DNA from: Linyphia triangularis
Lineage: Eukaryota; Arthropoda; Arachnida; Araneae; Linyphiidae
Direction: 5' to 3'
Assembly: GCA_963978545.1 (NCBI GenBank)
Contig: OZ021732.1
Coordinates: forward strand, 65,727,214-65,791,213
Length of the DNA: 64,000 nucleotides
Under the pieces are notes generated by a model. The model made no database searches. It was not told the DNA's origin and saw only the letters and a program-made list of their open reading frames with translations. This document shows positions 13,701 to 24,636 of the stretch, piece by piece (position 1 is the first letter of the stretch; every line of letters begins with the position of its first letter). The position numbers were made by a program, and so were the translations under genes.

Positions 13701-16700
13701 CTTGCTTGAAAAGCTTAATATATATTTTGTATGAAAAAACATATGGCCATTTTATATAAATTAATTGTAGTGTTCTATATGTCAATGCACCATTAATATT
13801 CACTTATTGCCATGTTATATAAAAGATATTAATTGTTGCACTAGTAAGCATGCATAAATTTATGTAAACATAGAAAACAAATTATATAATCACACTAGGT
13901 ATTACTTGTAAAGTGATTTCCATTGAAATGCCAAAGGCAAACAAAAATGTGCACTTAAATTAAACTATGCTTTACTTTGACTTATAACAGTTTTACAAAC
14001 TGTCACTAAAATATCAAAAATCCAATATAATCCACACATATTTGAAAGTGTATTTTATACAATTGAAAGAGTCAATTTTATAACTTTTATTTTTAAAATG
14101 TCTTAAAAAATTTTTGTAAAATTCTGTAATTTAAAAAAAAAAAAAATACAACAAATAGATTTTGCTAGATCACAGAATTAAAAATATTCACTTAAGAGGT
14201 ACAGGATTGAAGTATGAACAAAAACTAAAATAAACAGTACTTTTCGGAACCTTTTTACAATAAAATGACCTTTTATGAAATGTTTAGGATAATGCATTTT
14301 AATAAATTTTAAAAACTATAATTCTAAATTTTAATACTAGAATAGAAGTAACAAAGAGGATCTAATGGAGAAGAAACTTTTCAAAATATTAGTTCAACAT
14401 ATATAACGATTGAAATATTTCTAACGAGCATCGGTATATGCCATTATTGTTTAGATTTAAAAGTAGAGATTACAGTAGAGTATCTCGAATTTTAAATCGC
14501 TAGGACTTCGGTGATTTCAGACTTCAGAACACATCCTTATTTATACACAAAATCAATGAAAGAAAATATATAAATGGAATATACTAAGAAAAACCTTATA
14601 TAACTTCATGTGGTTTTGAAAAACATTTGTTTTAAGATTAGCTGTTTTAATAGTTTTGACTTTTGGCTGAACTTATTTCCTGTTTTTCGAATCCTCATTC
14701 TTTCTGATTTTGATTGTCTCTTTACTCTAGTATTTAATTGCAGTGCTTAATACTTCAACTAACTGATCCTTGGGAATTTTATCCTCAACCACCTGGTTTT
14801 CACTGTCATCACTTTCAGATACAAATTTCTGTTTAAAAAAAAAATAATAATAATAATTTTCTTTGTTTAATTTTAAAGACATAAATATTGCAATAGGTTC
14901 GGATTTTAAATATTTCCAGGATATTCCGGATTTCAGATATTTTACTGTATTAAATTCACTGAAACTATTCCTTTTAAAACAGAATTCCCAAACCATGCAG
15001 CCTATGGGCTGCATAAAGTCTGCAACAGTTACTGCTGCCAACTTGCATAAAAGAGAACAAATTCCTGGTGTGAAATTGTTTCACATAATATCAATTTATC
15101 CCAAATGTATAATTCTTATTCAGAAGTCCAACAAAGATTCCAAAATAATGTGACGAACACAATTATTTCAAACATATTTTCTCAAAAATGTCCATTAAAT
15201 TCTAAATAATATTTTTAAAATGTCTATTAAAATTATGACATGCCTATTAATGATAGCAATCAATTTGTCTTCTCATTACATTGCCTGTTATCATGAAAGA
15301 GAAAGTGGAGATTTTCGAAAACTTTTTTAATTAAATCCAAATACTTTGTTTGAAATTGATTACAATCTGTTGATATTATTTCACACATTAAATTTAAATG
15401 AAAAATTCAGTAGTGATTAAACTACCTTACAAAAAGAACTAAAAATGCCTATTTGAAAGCAAAGACAGATTTAAAAAGTAATAATCTCAATTTCAGAGTC
15501 AACTTTCATTTCTAAAAAATATGGTTAGAATAACAATTTTAAACATAGGAAAAAAGACCAAATGTATTTTAAGGATATTCAGAAATCTAAATACCATTTT
15601 AACTAAAACTTAATTCATTTAGCCAGTAAAAGAAGCAATACTTTTTTAAATCTCTCAACTATAAAACATTAGCTTCTCAATACATTGCCTGTATCTGTTA
15701 ACAAAAAATATGTTTTGCACAAATAAACAACCTTGAGCTTATAAGTAACTTGAAGAAATGAGTGATTGATATGAAAATTTGAGGGTTTATTAAAGTGCCT
15801 ATGCAGAAATTTCATTCAGTGAGCATAAAACATACTGATGTATGGCAATTATTTTGAATTGCTACATTAGTCAATTGCAAAGATCAATAATAATGTTAAG
15901 CAAAGATAATACATCGGAGTCTTGTAAGAGTAACCCGAAAATCCTCCACTTCTAAGTATGCAAACTCAAATATATTTTATTAAAATTAATGACCACACAA
16001 AAAAGTGTGGCGTGCATGTTAGCTTAATCAACATGTTACAGCTCTTTTACAAAATTTAGTGTTGAACACTCATTTAGAACATCAGTAACTGATCTATGAC
16101 TGAAAACGCTAAAACAGTTTCTTACCAATTTCTTCTTTTTATTTCGTAATTTCTGACGTTCTACAATAATAATTTCGTCCTCTGGGTCATTTCCACTTTG
16201 CTTCCTATTAAAATATAAATAAATATATATTATACTGGAACATTGAATTTAATTAGCAACTTCAAGAGATAAAATAAATATTTAAAATCACACAAAAACA
16301 TTCATATATGCAACACACAAGAATTAAAGTTCTAAAAGTATATCAATGCAAGTAAAATCTCCCTACTTGCAATTTATGAAGACTAATCCTCAGTTTTGAG
16401 AAAAAGTACAGTACATATAAATATTTATTTAAAGTGAAAGATGAAAAATATATTTATGAAAGCAAGATAATTTTTTTCACTCTTTATCAAATTTTAATTT
16501 TCACACAAAAATTAATACCTTGTTTCTATTGTATTAAATTAATTAATATTAAAAAAAAACTAATTTAAAAATCACATAATAAGTAACCTATGTTAAAGTA
16601 GTTGTTTTAAATTATTTTTGTCCCTGCTCGCATACTTTGAATTGACATTAGAGCATACAAAAAAAAAAAATTAGCTTTAAACCTTAAGGAAATAGCTTAT

Positions 16701-19700
16701 ATTGTACTTTTAAATACGTTAAGGATCTTTAAAAATTTCATTAACATATAAGATGTGATTTTAAAAAAATTGTCTGAATAATAATGAATTTAATTCATAA
16801 CAAAACAATGGTGTATACTGCACAAGCATAAAATAATTAGATCTTAAGAAAAAAAAAGGTTTCAACATACGTAGTGAAAAAATATTTATTAAAACAACAA
16901 AATACAGATACCATATAATATATACACAATCATAAAATAAAAAACACTTTTTACAATTTTAATAAATTGAATCTTTTAAATTCCACATAAAAATTATTTA
17001 CTTAATACCACTGAAATATTATTTTAAAATGCAGATAAAAAATGTGGGAAAAAAGCATTCCTCCTCTCTAAACCTGGAACTATTAAATGGTTTAAACTAT
17101 TGATAACTGATTAAATGATCAGAACTTACTTCAGATTCTCTAAATCCAAAGTCCCTTCAGTAAAGTATTAAGATTGAAAAAAATTGGAGAATTTTATAAA
17201 CCTGAATAGAACCTATGCATGAAATTTCTCAAGCCTCCTCCATATACCTTAGTACGTGCAGCAGAATTTTTATATTAGTGTTATAAAACCAAAGTCTTAC
17301 TGCAGGATTAACAAACAATTTCATTGAAAACTTACATTTTACTTCAAACATAGTAATTTCTTATTCAAATGGCAGTGCATAGCAAAGCCAATTGGAGTTG
17401 GAGTGTCAAATAATAATTTTAATAATTTATGTACTATAAGGAATAATTTATCCAGCCGCAACAGTAATGCAAAGATATTAATTGAAAATTTTATTAACAT
17501 TTCGATAAAATTCCTACAAAACCGATAAAACTTGTCCAAGTTCTACAAATCCAAATTCTGTTTTTTACAGAGCCATTTCGTAACTTGACTGAAATAAAAT
17601 TTAACATTTCTAAGCATTTACTTTTATAAAAAAAAAGATATTCTAGAATAAGATATTTTTACTTTATTTCCGATGAATTAGCAGATCGCGGTCACAAAAT
17701 TCAACTTAGTAAACAATTTTGTAAAACTGAAATCCAATTTGAAATCAGAGAAGAAAACAAATTCTACAGCACACAGTATTTTTGTTTGGCAATTCCTTTC
17801 TCATTTTGCAGACTTTTACTATTGCTACTATAAAAAAAATAGCTGATATTTTACTACAACACCTTTATTATTTAGTTTGATTATTCCACAGTGTTTCTGC
17901 TCCTACACCTAGTATTTAATTTGCAGCTAGCATAAATCGCAAGACCATTTGCAGCCAGCATGCAAGACCATATTAAGTTGAAAAAGGGTAAATTCTGACA
18001 CTTGGCAAAGCTCTTTCGTGTCTATGTACAGTTTTCTGGTAAATAAAAAAATCAAAGTAAATAGAAAAAAGATATACTGACTGTGGAGACACCAGTACAT
18101 TGTGAGGAACACTTGCTTTGTCGAGTTTTTCCTAAAAAAAAAAACATAATACAAAGTCTTGGTTAAACATTTGTAAACTATGGTAATGAATTACGCTACT
18201 TATTTTAAAGCAATCAAAGTGATTTTAAAACTAGGCATACTTTAAAAAATACATATATATGTATTTAGAATTATTTAAAAATTGGAAATAATAAATTTGC
18301 AAAATTTATTCATGATAGAAAGAAGAGGTTAACAAAAATCATGAGAAGAATTTGACTCATAATTTTTAATTATTATAACATTTAATTCACTAGAATCTTC
18401 CTTACACATTACATTGTACAAGGTGCTGCTATTAATTTTCAGGACTGACCAAATGACTCCACAAAATACTGTGTAAATTATGTATCCATTTAATATGTTT
18501 TAAAGTAATCTCCATCTGCTGTAATGCACTTCTGTTCTTGGTTGTAAAAGTTTTGGAAACAACTTTTAACGTCTGCTTTAGAAATGCTTGTTAAAACTAA
18601 CATCATCACGTCAGAAATTTTTTTTACGTCTTCGACAGTCTTGTTCCCTTTTTTCAGTTTCTGAAATAAGAAAAAGACTGTGGGGAAAAGGTCAGGAGAG
18701 TATAAAGAATGATTCGTCTTCACGATCTCATGATCGACCAAAAACTGCTTCACAGCCAATGCAATTTGAAGCCAAGCATTATTATAAAAAAGAAGCTAAC
18801 TCCTTTTCTGTCAAAAACAAGATATTGTGAGTTCTTTGTCGAAGCCAGGCAATGTAAAACAGCCATGTGACTATCTCGCTAGGTAGTACAAACACATCAT
18901 TAATGCGAAAAGTTCAATGATGTCAAAGACATCAAGAAAACTGTGACTTCAGAATTGAAGAGCAATTATTTCAAAACATATCAAATGGTTATGCAATTCA
19001 CATAATATTTTCCGGAGTTATTGGATCAGTCCTGAAAATAAATAGCAGCACCTTCTTTAAATGAAGCAGGCTGTGAAGTCATGAGCCCCTCACCAACAAT
19101 CTGCAAACTTTGGCTATATGAGGATACAGAGAAATTTATACAAATCGCATTAATAATGGGTTTTGTAAAAATATAAAAACTAGGGGTATAGAACATAACA
19201 CAACTTTTAATTACACTATAATACAGGTCACAGTATTAAAATTGACATGGATTGGTGTTATTTACCATTTTCGTTATCCTATTTTCCTCAATTTAACAAA
19301 AATTAACAGTTTGACAGTAATTATTGCGTTACCAAAAAATAATTCAAAATGGCAAAATTGGCAATTTGTTTTTTGATAGCTATTACATTATCCTTTCGGG
19401 TAAGTGAAACAGGTGAGGAACTGTCATTGACGGGCATTGCTCAAGGTAATAGAACTCTGGGTTAAAGAAAAAAATTTTTAACTTTCTACAACTTTGTCAA
19501 ATTTCTATAGATATTTCAGAAGTGGGGACATTCAGATCTCTTTAAAAGGCATTACCACAGTGATTTTGATGCAAATCATTTTAGCTATTTTATGTGGCAA
19601 TTTCTGTAAAACATAAATTTTTCAATGACAGCTACATTACATGCAAGCGCTATTTCAAAGAAAACCTTAATGACAGGTCCTATGGCCACCTCAAAATATT

Positions 19701-21458
19701 TATCATATATTAATTCGTTCAGGAGTTATGTTGACCATAGACACACACAGACATCTTTCTAGACTATTTTTTTTAATAGAGACATTCCAAAATGTTTAGA
19801 AGTACAAAAAAAACTAGGAGTGAGGAACATTGCAGAACTTTCAATTACCCTATAAAATGGATCAGTGGTATTAATGTTGTGATATATGGTGTTATTTACA
19901 GTTTTCATATTTTCACTCATAAAACAAAAATGGCAGTTTTGGAAAAAAAATTTTACAAGGACAAAATAAAAAATAAAAATTTTAAAAATTGCAAATTGGT
20001 GATGTTATTTGATAGACATTACATTGTCCTTTCTAGTGGGCGAAACAAAAAAAAATCAATCGTTGATGGACGATTGCTCAAGGACAGTTACTGATGACAG
20101 TCTGATACTACCTCAAAAGTTACTTTGGGATACATACCCTTCATTCACATAAGTCGCTTCAATTGTAATACATAATAAATTGCAAAACATATTTAATTAC
20201 AAGAATAGAACAGAGCTATTTCAACCATGTTTTCTAATTCTTTCAACTAGAAAAATTTAAATAAATTTTGAAGAATACATTTTCTTAAAAAATTTCCATT
20301 TTTAATTAATGTCATACTTACAATTAAAACCTTATGACTATTTACACAAGCATTTCTTTAAAATATTTTTTCCCATGAAATTTGTATATTATGTCCGAAA
20401 TTGTTACGATTTGCTAGTCACTTTTGAAGCAACTGTAAGAAAATAGTGAAAAAATAAGAAAAGATCAAATGATTGATGAAATATACAGGGTTCCCACTCA
20501 AATCACAGAATGAAAATCAATGACTTTTCAATGACTTTTAAGGACCTAATTAATGTTTTTAAGGACTTATGAAAATTTGTTTTTAGACATCATGTCTATA
20601 TTTAAATTTTTGATAAAGTATATTCTACCAAAAAAGTTACAAGTTGGTGGATGCGTAATACAAATTTGTGGGAAAATTCTGATAGTGGTGGTCACGCGGG
20701 GATAGCAAGTCTGAGTTGTATTTTTATAAATTTGGCAGTTGGCAGTATCTGTAAAAATTAAGGACTTTTAAGGACCTCTAAGCATTTTCAAGGACTTTTA
20801 AGCACCTCTAAGCATTTTCAAGCACTTTCAAGGCCTTGAAAACAAGTTAAAAAATATTAAGCACTTTTAATGACTTTCAATGACCGTGGGAACCCTGAAT
20901 ATAGCTTTTTATTCAAATATGCATTTTTCAAAACATAAAAACAAGAAATTGCTGGATGGAAGACTCAAATGAAATAAAAAAGATGATTTACACTAAAATG
21001 CATTGGGATGCAAAGATTTGAACTATGAAGAAATGCTAATAGAAAGCATGCTAGGTAGCAGTCATATTTTGCCTCTTTCACTGGTTTTTAAGTGCATTTT
21101 GTAATTTTCCGTGCCAACCAGTAGAGTTGCTGACAGTTACTGAGAGTAATTACTTTAGATTCGGATTCTTTATCTCTGGGACCTAAACAGAATTCAAAAC
21201 ACACTTTTCACAATCAAAATCCAACCCTAACTGATTTTTTTTATTTCAATTAGTGTCTTGAATGAATGAAAATAGAAAAAAAAATTTCATTGATATGTGG
21301 ATCATTCTCAATTGGAAACTACTTTTTTTATATCCACCTCATTGTATAACATTTAAAATAAGAAACTCGTCAGCTCTCTAAAAGAAAATATTTACCGAAT
21401 TCTTCTTTCTTTTCACTTGCTTCATATTTTTAAGATCTTGCTTTGGAAGAGTATCCAT
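7622..21458 (-). CDS. UTP18: UTP18, U3 snoRNP / SSU processome WD40 protein (5' eleven coding exons)
   Basis: UTP18 is a nucleolar WD40 protein of the UTP-B subcomplex of the small-subunit processome, needed for 18S rRNA maturation. Coding exons (minus strand): 21458-21396, 16200-16126, 14828-14754, 13008-12835, 12710-12655, 9610-9521, 9156-9089, 8984-8866, 8711-8628, 8224-8050, 7716-7622. All have AG/GT borders and all phases agree, giving 1,074 nt or 358 codons without a stop. The product has a Lys-rich basic N-terminus and an acidic linker. It has the family blocks EEADLEKLLFGG, PAWEDEDDE, MGAPKWAE and DELLRKTGNF. The WD40 start is VEFHP, DGKINAKIQSICFEDFP and FQMSPDGKYIVIHGRYG. The family is ~550 residues, so roughly the last third, the rest of the propeller, lies left of the window. 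Introns are filled with transposons. The 5' exons 1-3 are weaker because the N-terminus is poorly conserved. Confidence 0.93.
8050..8224 (-). CDS. UTP18: UTP18 coding exon 10
   Basis: Acceptor TCTGTTGCAG, donor AAG|GTAAGT. Encodes IDGKINAKIQSICFEDFP and SYDMFAGKIARIP, the most diagnostic match to UTP18 in the window. Confidence 0.95.
8628..8711 (-). CDS. UTP18: UTP18 coding exon 9 (first WD40 strand)
   Basis: Acceptor TTTATAG, donor CAG|GTATTT, 28 codons. VKTVEFHPTSKVALVATTNG is a WD40 blade start, followed by NLFQ. Confidence 0.9.
8866..8984 (-). CDS. UTP18: UTP18 coding exon 8
   Basis: Acceptor CTCCATAG, donor GCT|GTAAGT. Encodes DESDELLRKTGNF and SLPKGNINIRKC, the family's DDLLQRTGNF / SLPRG segment just before the first WD40 repeat. 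Confidence 0.92.
9089..9156 (-). CDS. UTP18: UTP18 coding exon 7
   Basis: Acceptor TTTCCAG, donor GAG|GTAAGA. Encodes the diagnostic MGAPKWAEIG motif (family: MGGVPAWAE). Confidence 0.9.
9521..9610 (-). CDS. UTP18: UTP18 coding exon 6
   Basis: Acceptor ATTTTCAG, donor AA|GTAATT. Basic sequence with KAKDLRNCHRSVSLRGDEKY, equivalent to the RFRK..L..LK..F stretch of the family. Confidence 0.85.
9790..11420. repeat. GC-rich repetitive island in UTP18 intron, unclassified (LTR-like?)
   Basis: From about 10180 to 11350 the sequence is markedly richer in G+C than its surroundings. It contains a minisatellite (10473-10808) plus further GGCCACCGGCC-type motifs at 10946 and 11003. On the minus strand a TATATACCCCC motif (~11322-11332) and an AATAAA (~9945) would fit the ends of an LTR-like transcription unit. 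No TG..CA borders, TSD or coding region were found. Confidence 0.4.
10473..10808. repeat. 44-bp minisatellite, ~7 units
   Basis: The unit is about 44 bp, built around TAGGCCACCGGCC, CTTACTGGCAGCGACG and AGATATTATTAGA. Some units end instead in GGGATATTATGTAGATATGATG, so two unit types alternate. Copies are nearly identical. Lies between UTP18 exons 5 and 6. Confidence 0.9.
11421..11922. other. AT-rich intron
   Basis: No features seen other than short A/T runs. Confidence 0.5.
11935..12370 (+). mobile_element. 5'-truncated non-LTR retrotransposon (LINE), RT C-terminus
   Basis: Codes, to a stop at 12352, the C-terminal tail of a LINE reverse-transcriptase ORF. It opens with LYGSETWKITKQQ, then has RWHWVGHVLRR, RKRGRPRLTWRR and AREAALNRRDW, a tail typical of many animal LINE ORF2 products. 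It ends in the short repeat CAAGGCAAGGC. A 12-bp duplication AATTAAAATAAT flanks it (11923-11934, 12371-12382). Inserted antisense in the UTP18 intron; the frame is still open, so it is fairly young. Clade not assigned. Confidence 0.9.
12655..12710 (-). CDS. UTP18: UTP18 coding exon 5
   Basis: A 56-bp exon coding PKKNTLVPAWEDEDDESL, between TTTAG and TT|GTAAGT. Corresponds to the family's PVWVDEEDE-type segment. Ends with 2 nt of a split codon completed in the next exon. Confidence 0.88.
12835..13008 (-). CDS. UTP18: UTP18 coding exon 4
   Basis: Acceptor TTGGATTTTCAG, donor AAG|GTTAAT; 58 codons. Contains EEADLEKLLFGG and an acidic run, matching the family's conserved EELVFGD-type block before the WD40 domain. 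An in-frame ATG at 13038 reads through the acceptor and is probably not the real start. Confidence 0.85.
14754..14828 (-). CDS. UTP18: UTP18 coding exon 3
   Basis: Acceptor TTTAAACAG, 25 codons (KFVSESDDSENQ...KDQLVE), donor GAA|GTATTA. The frame meets a TAG further on, so splicing here or at CAG|GTGGTT (also phase 0) is needed. The donor choice is uncertain. Confidence 0.6.
16126..16200 (-). CDS. UTP18: UTP18 coding exon 2
   Basis: 25 codons of acidic-then-basic sequence (NDPEDEIIIVERQKLRNKKK). Donor TTG|GTAAGA. The acceptor AG at 16201-16202 keeps phase 0. An alternative AG four bases upstream (16205-16206) would break the phase. Confidence 0.65.
18420..19054 (-). mobile_element. Decayed mariner-like element (~635 bp)
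   Basis: Ends are ~29-bp inverted repeats (AAGGTGCTGCTATT then ATTTTCAGGACTGA, with one mismatch), at 18420-18448 and 19026-19054. The minus strand 18759-18490 reads a mariner transposase C-terminus: AVKQFLVDHEIV, HSLYSPDLFPTVFFLF, then DVKSCFQNFYNQEQKC. The catalytic SPDL-FF block is kept. The N-terminal two-thirds of the transposase is missing, so it is an internal deletion derivative. No clear TA duplication is visible. Located in UTP18 intron 1. Confidence 0.85.
19175..19450 (+). repeat. Diverged direct repeat, unit 1
   Basis: Resembles 19795-20095: AAAACTAGGGGTATAGAACAT / AAAACTAGGAGTGAGGAACAT, GGTGTTATTTAC, GATAGCTATTACATTATCCTTT / GATAGACATTACATTGTCCTTT, and ATTGCTCAAGG. The segment between them ends in GACCATAGACACACACAGACA. 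Probably an unclassified interspersed repeat arranged in tandem. Confidence 0.6.
19795..20095 (+). repeat. Diverged direct repeat, unit 2
   Basis: Second unit of the pair described at 19175-19450. A 100-codon open frame across it is not shared with unit 1, so it is not taken as a gene. Confidence 0.6.
20486..20897. mobile_element. Short CAGGGTTCCCAC element (hAT5-type MITE)
   Basis: 12-bp perfect TIRs CAGGGTTCCCAC (20486-20497; complement 20886-20897) with a 6-bp duplication AATATA (20480-20485, 20898-20903). The interior is packed with TTTTAAGGACCT / TTTCAAGGAC motifs, as in the ends of the element at 1815-6219. Noncoding; lies in UTP18 intron 1. Confidence 0.88.
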
Positions 21459-22056
21459 ACTTAAAAATCAGAAACAGCCAATATCTGAAAATTTAGTGAC
21501 AGTTATTGAGTAAATACAAAGGAAGATTTCAGAGATATTAATTACCTTTAGTCAAAGAACATTATTTAAAAAAAAAAAATTGAATTGTATAACATTTGTT
21601 CCTGTATAACCCAAGTTTATTGTTTAAATTTGTTTCTATGATATTTAAAATTAAACATTTAAGACGTAACAGTTTTAGCAGCATACTGAAATTACTAGAG
21701 TGTGACAACACTATCTTAACATCTCCTCAATGTAACAAAATGTATTAAAATTATAAAAATATAAGTTGTCATATATTTTCCTAAAAACTATTTATTCATT
21801 AAACAGTCAAATTAGAACTATCAAGTTCTTATAATGATCTAAAAGTTGGTGTAATCTCATTTAATGACTTTATTATAGCCTACTGGAATGTTCAACAAAC
21901 CAATCAACGCCAAAATGTATTCTGACATGGATGAAGATACTTACTCTCAGAAGTAGATTTCATCCTTTAAGTTTGAAATTATACTGCATATGGTAAAAGG
22001 GTATTATCGTCAAACGTAGTCGACAGTCTTGCAAATCTGAATAAACTATTTATAGT
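20904..22056. other. Intronic / flanking sequence
   Basis: Apart from UTP18 coding exon 1 (21396-21484 with its short leader) no gene or mobile element is supported here. Confidence 0.5.
21396..21458 (-). CDS. UTP18: UTP18 coding exon 1
   Basis: Starts MDTLPKQDLKNM and is Lys-rich (KRKKNS); 21 codons, donor TCG|GTAAAT, phase 0. The upstream TTTTCAG at 21485 would open this exon 26 bp before the ATG. Placed as the N-terminus because phases match the following exons. Confidence 0.65.
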
Positions 22057-22497
22057 CCAGTCATTCTAGAGTTAAACCTTGCACAAATTCCCATTGAGCT
22101 GAAATTTTGCAGAGTAGCTCTATTTGATGCCCTGAACAACCCACAAAAAGTCCCCTACTCCCCCTTTTTGGCTTCCTGGTTTTTTAGGTACTGGAATGCT
22201 GGGGCACTGGAGAAATGCTGGAGCAGCTGTTACACACAAATGGCTAGTCGCATTGAGCTCAAATGAAAGGTAAATAAATGGGTTTTAATTTAAATATAAA
22301 TTTGATATCATTCATTAACTTACAGATCGATAAAAGCTGTCAAAGTCGAAAAAGTTTGCATTTTTGACTACTTTTTCAATTTAAGTACTTCCATTTTTAA
22401 TAAATTATTTATACATTTTACATAAAACTATTCAACTCTTTTTTAGCTTTCTATACATATATAAATATTGCTTATGCAATAAATAGTTGCAGATATA
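22057..22497 (+). repeat. Left TIR of long-TIR element 1
   Basis: Inverted partner of 24637-25082. Internal landmarks shared by both arms: AAAAGTCCCCTACTC, GAAATGC.GGAGCAGCTGTTAC, ATTTGATATCATTCATTAAC and ATAAATATTGCTT(A/G)TGC. Confidence 0.92.
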
Positions 22498-22999
22498 TGA
22501 GTGTTTCAGTGAAACACTACCTCGTATTGGGAGTCTCATAATAAAGCGTGCAGTGTTTCACCCTGATCAAACCAAACACAATAACCACTTTCCTCAAGTC
22601 TTTTCCATTTAAGACCTGTTTTTAGACTAAAATACAATATCATATTACATAGATATGTAGATAAACATGTCAAACGCATCTTTAAGAAAAAATGTCTCTG
22701 AATAAATAATGTCTCTGAATAAATATTTTCATTAGAAATTTTAATTTTCAACCAATTACATATTGTTTGTATACAATAACTAATAATGCATAAAAAAAGC
22801 AATAACAATGTTTGTGGGATATAATTCTTACTATCCTCGTTATACAACTAGGAAAACTATTTTTTTTTTCTTTTAGAAGATATATATACATATTTTTACC
22901 TTTTTTGTCATTAAAGCAGAAATATTAGGCTACTTTCTTCATCAAATAGTATATTATCTATGAATTTGTTTTTTCACATCCCTCGGTATTATCCACAAA

Positions 23000-23850
23000 T
23001 ATTTGAGCATCAAAGTTCTGCTCTCTTGCAATCACATCTGCTACTCGAGTTGCAGTTACTCTTACAGTTGCAAGATATAATTTATAACAGTTCATCTGGA
23101 GAGGGAAGTAACATTGTAGGTTAAAGAACTAATTTGTCATTTAAGAGTTTCCATACCCATTTTGCAGTATCTAGAACATTTTTTAACCACTGTTGTATTT
23201 GATGGTAAACAAGAAGTGAATGATGACATACCGCAGATAACATTGGATGGAGAGTTTCTAATTTAAAAGTGGTGGTTAATGCACATTTGGCTATACCTCT
23301 GCTGTACATGTATATCCGTAACTCGTCAAGTGTTACCCAATTTTGGCTTTTGTGAAGTGTTACCATGAACTTTTCTCCTGTTTCTGCTATTTGATCACAA
23401 TCTGTTTCAACCAAATTAAAAATGTCCAGCATTTTCTTTATTTGAAAATTTTCAGATAAAATACTCCTTTCTTTTATTGTACAGAGCAGATGTTGTATCG
23501 CATCCAGTCATAAAATGGATTAAAAGTATATGGTTCTTCATATCTCCAATCTTTCTCTGTATACCTACAATATAGAACAATTTTGCAATTTTTGATCCGA
23601 CATTCGATACAAGGAGCATAATGTTTGCTTTATTTGGCATTCTAGAAACTAGCATTGTCAAAATATCACTGTCTGTAGCAACAACTGCCACCTTTCACTT
23701 ACATTTAGATTTTTTTTAAAGCAGTGGCAACAATTAAGGTATCAGCACCACCTCCAGCTTCTTTCACATCCACTCCTCCCTTTTCAAGACGAATTTGTAG
23801 TTGTTGTATGAGCATGGTTTAATTTCCACTATTTGACAGAAAATCTTCAT
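23000..23850 (-). pseudogene. PIN/FEN-like transposon-borne protein, C-terminal half (broken)
   Basis: Minus-strand frames, joined across stops and shifts, read in order as follows. First a Q-rich helix (IQQLQIRLEKGGVDVKEAGG), then ADTLIVATALK. Next comes AVVATDSDILTMLVSRMP, then HILLIHFMTGCDTTSALYNK. A 100-residue segment with a WKLLNDKLVL end follows. The last piece is a Cys-rich stretch (CNCKSNCNS..RCDCKRAEL.CSNIC). The spaced acidic motifs (ADTL, TDSDIL, GCDTTS) look like those of PIN/FEN nuclease folds. I recall this arrangement from repetitive uncharacterised proteins in arthropods and cnidarians; no function is proven. Upstream parts seen in element 2 are absent here. Confidence 0.65.
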
Positions 23851-24636
23851 GTTTGCATGTAACTATTTGTGTCATATACTATTATGTTCGCACATTCCCA
23901 TTTTCGTGCTCTTCGAATTTGTTCTTCATTAGTTGTAGGATCACCTTATCCTCAAAATATTTACGTGATGAACACAAGATGGGGGTAGCAAAATAATGCT
24001 ATCACTATCTATCAGACATTGAGACTGTATTTTTTAAAGCTTTTCGAATACTAGAGGGGCAAACATAACTTTTTCTATAAGCTACATGAACAATGAAACC
24101 ACTTTTGAAAATTTCCTTTAAATTATCATTTTATTGTAAGCTTGTAGTTTAAAGCGTTTCTGCAGCTTTTCTCCAATAGTCACTTTCAATGGGAATCCGC
24201 AGATTGTGCAATTTTCTCAGTACATTATTACCTTTGTGCAACAGTCTTTAAACAGGGTGTAATCTTAAGTTCTATTTTAACTAGCAGCAAAAAATCCCAA
24301 TGAAAAGGAAAAAAGCGATACTTTTCAATAAGCAATCAATAAATTGTCACAACGAACAGCGATATCAGCATTTAAAAAAAACAAAAAAAACGGACATTTG
24401 TGAAACTTCTTAAATCAATCCTGTTTCCCTCATTTCCGGTCAAAAGCATCCCCCAGGTTCTATCAGATTCCGCATGTTTTTTAATTTCACATCCTTTTTA
24501 GAAAGGTGGGAGCCAATTTTTGTGGCTAAATTGGTGTAATGATCTTTTAATTCCAAATGGGAATAGCCTCATTTAGTCTCGAGACACTTGATGGTCAAAT
24601 GAAAAGGGGAAAACTTGTATTGCATCACTTAAACCC

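Larger units (their letters stand above)
13009..18419. other. UTP18 introns 2-4 (plus part of intron 1), AT-rich
   Basis: Apart from exons at 14754-14828 and 16126-16200, no coding or mobile features are supported. Contains poly(A/T) runs and an (AAT)n-like stretch at 14842-14858. Confidence 0.5.

Noticed and set aside
19792..20094. 100-codon plus-strand ORF
   Set aside because: Lies in a diverged direct repeat whose other unit lacks the frame; no protein features.
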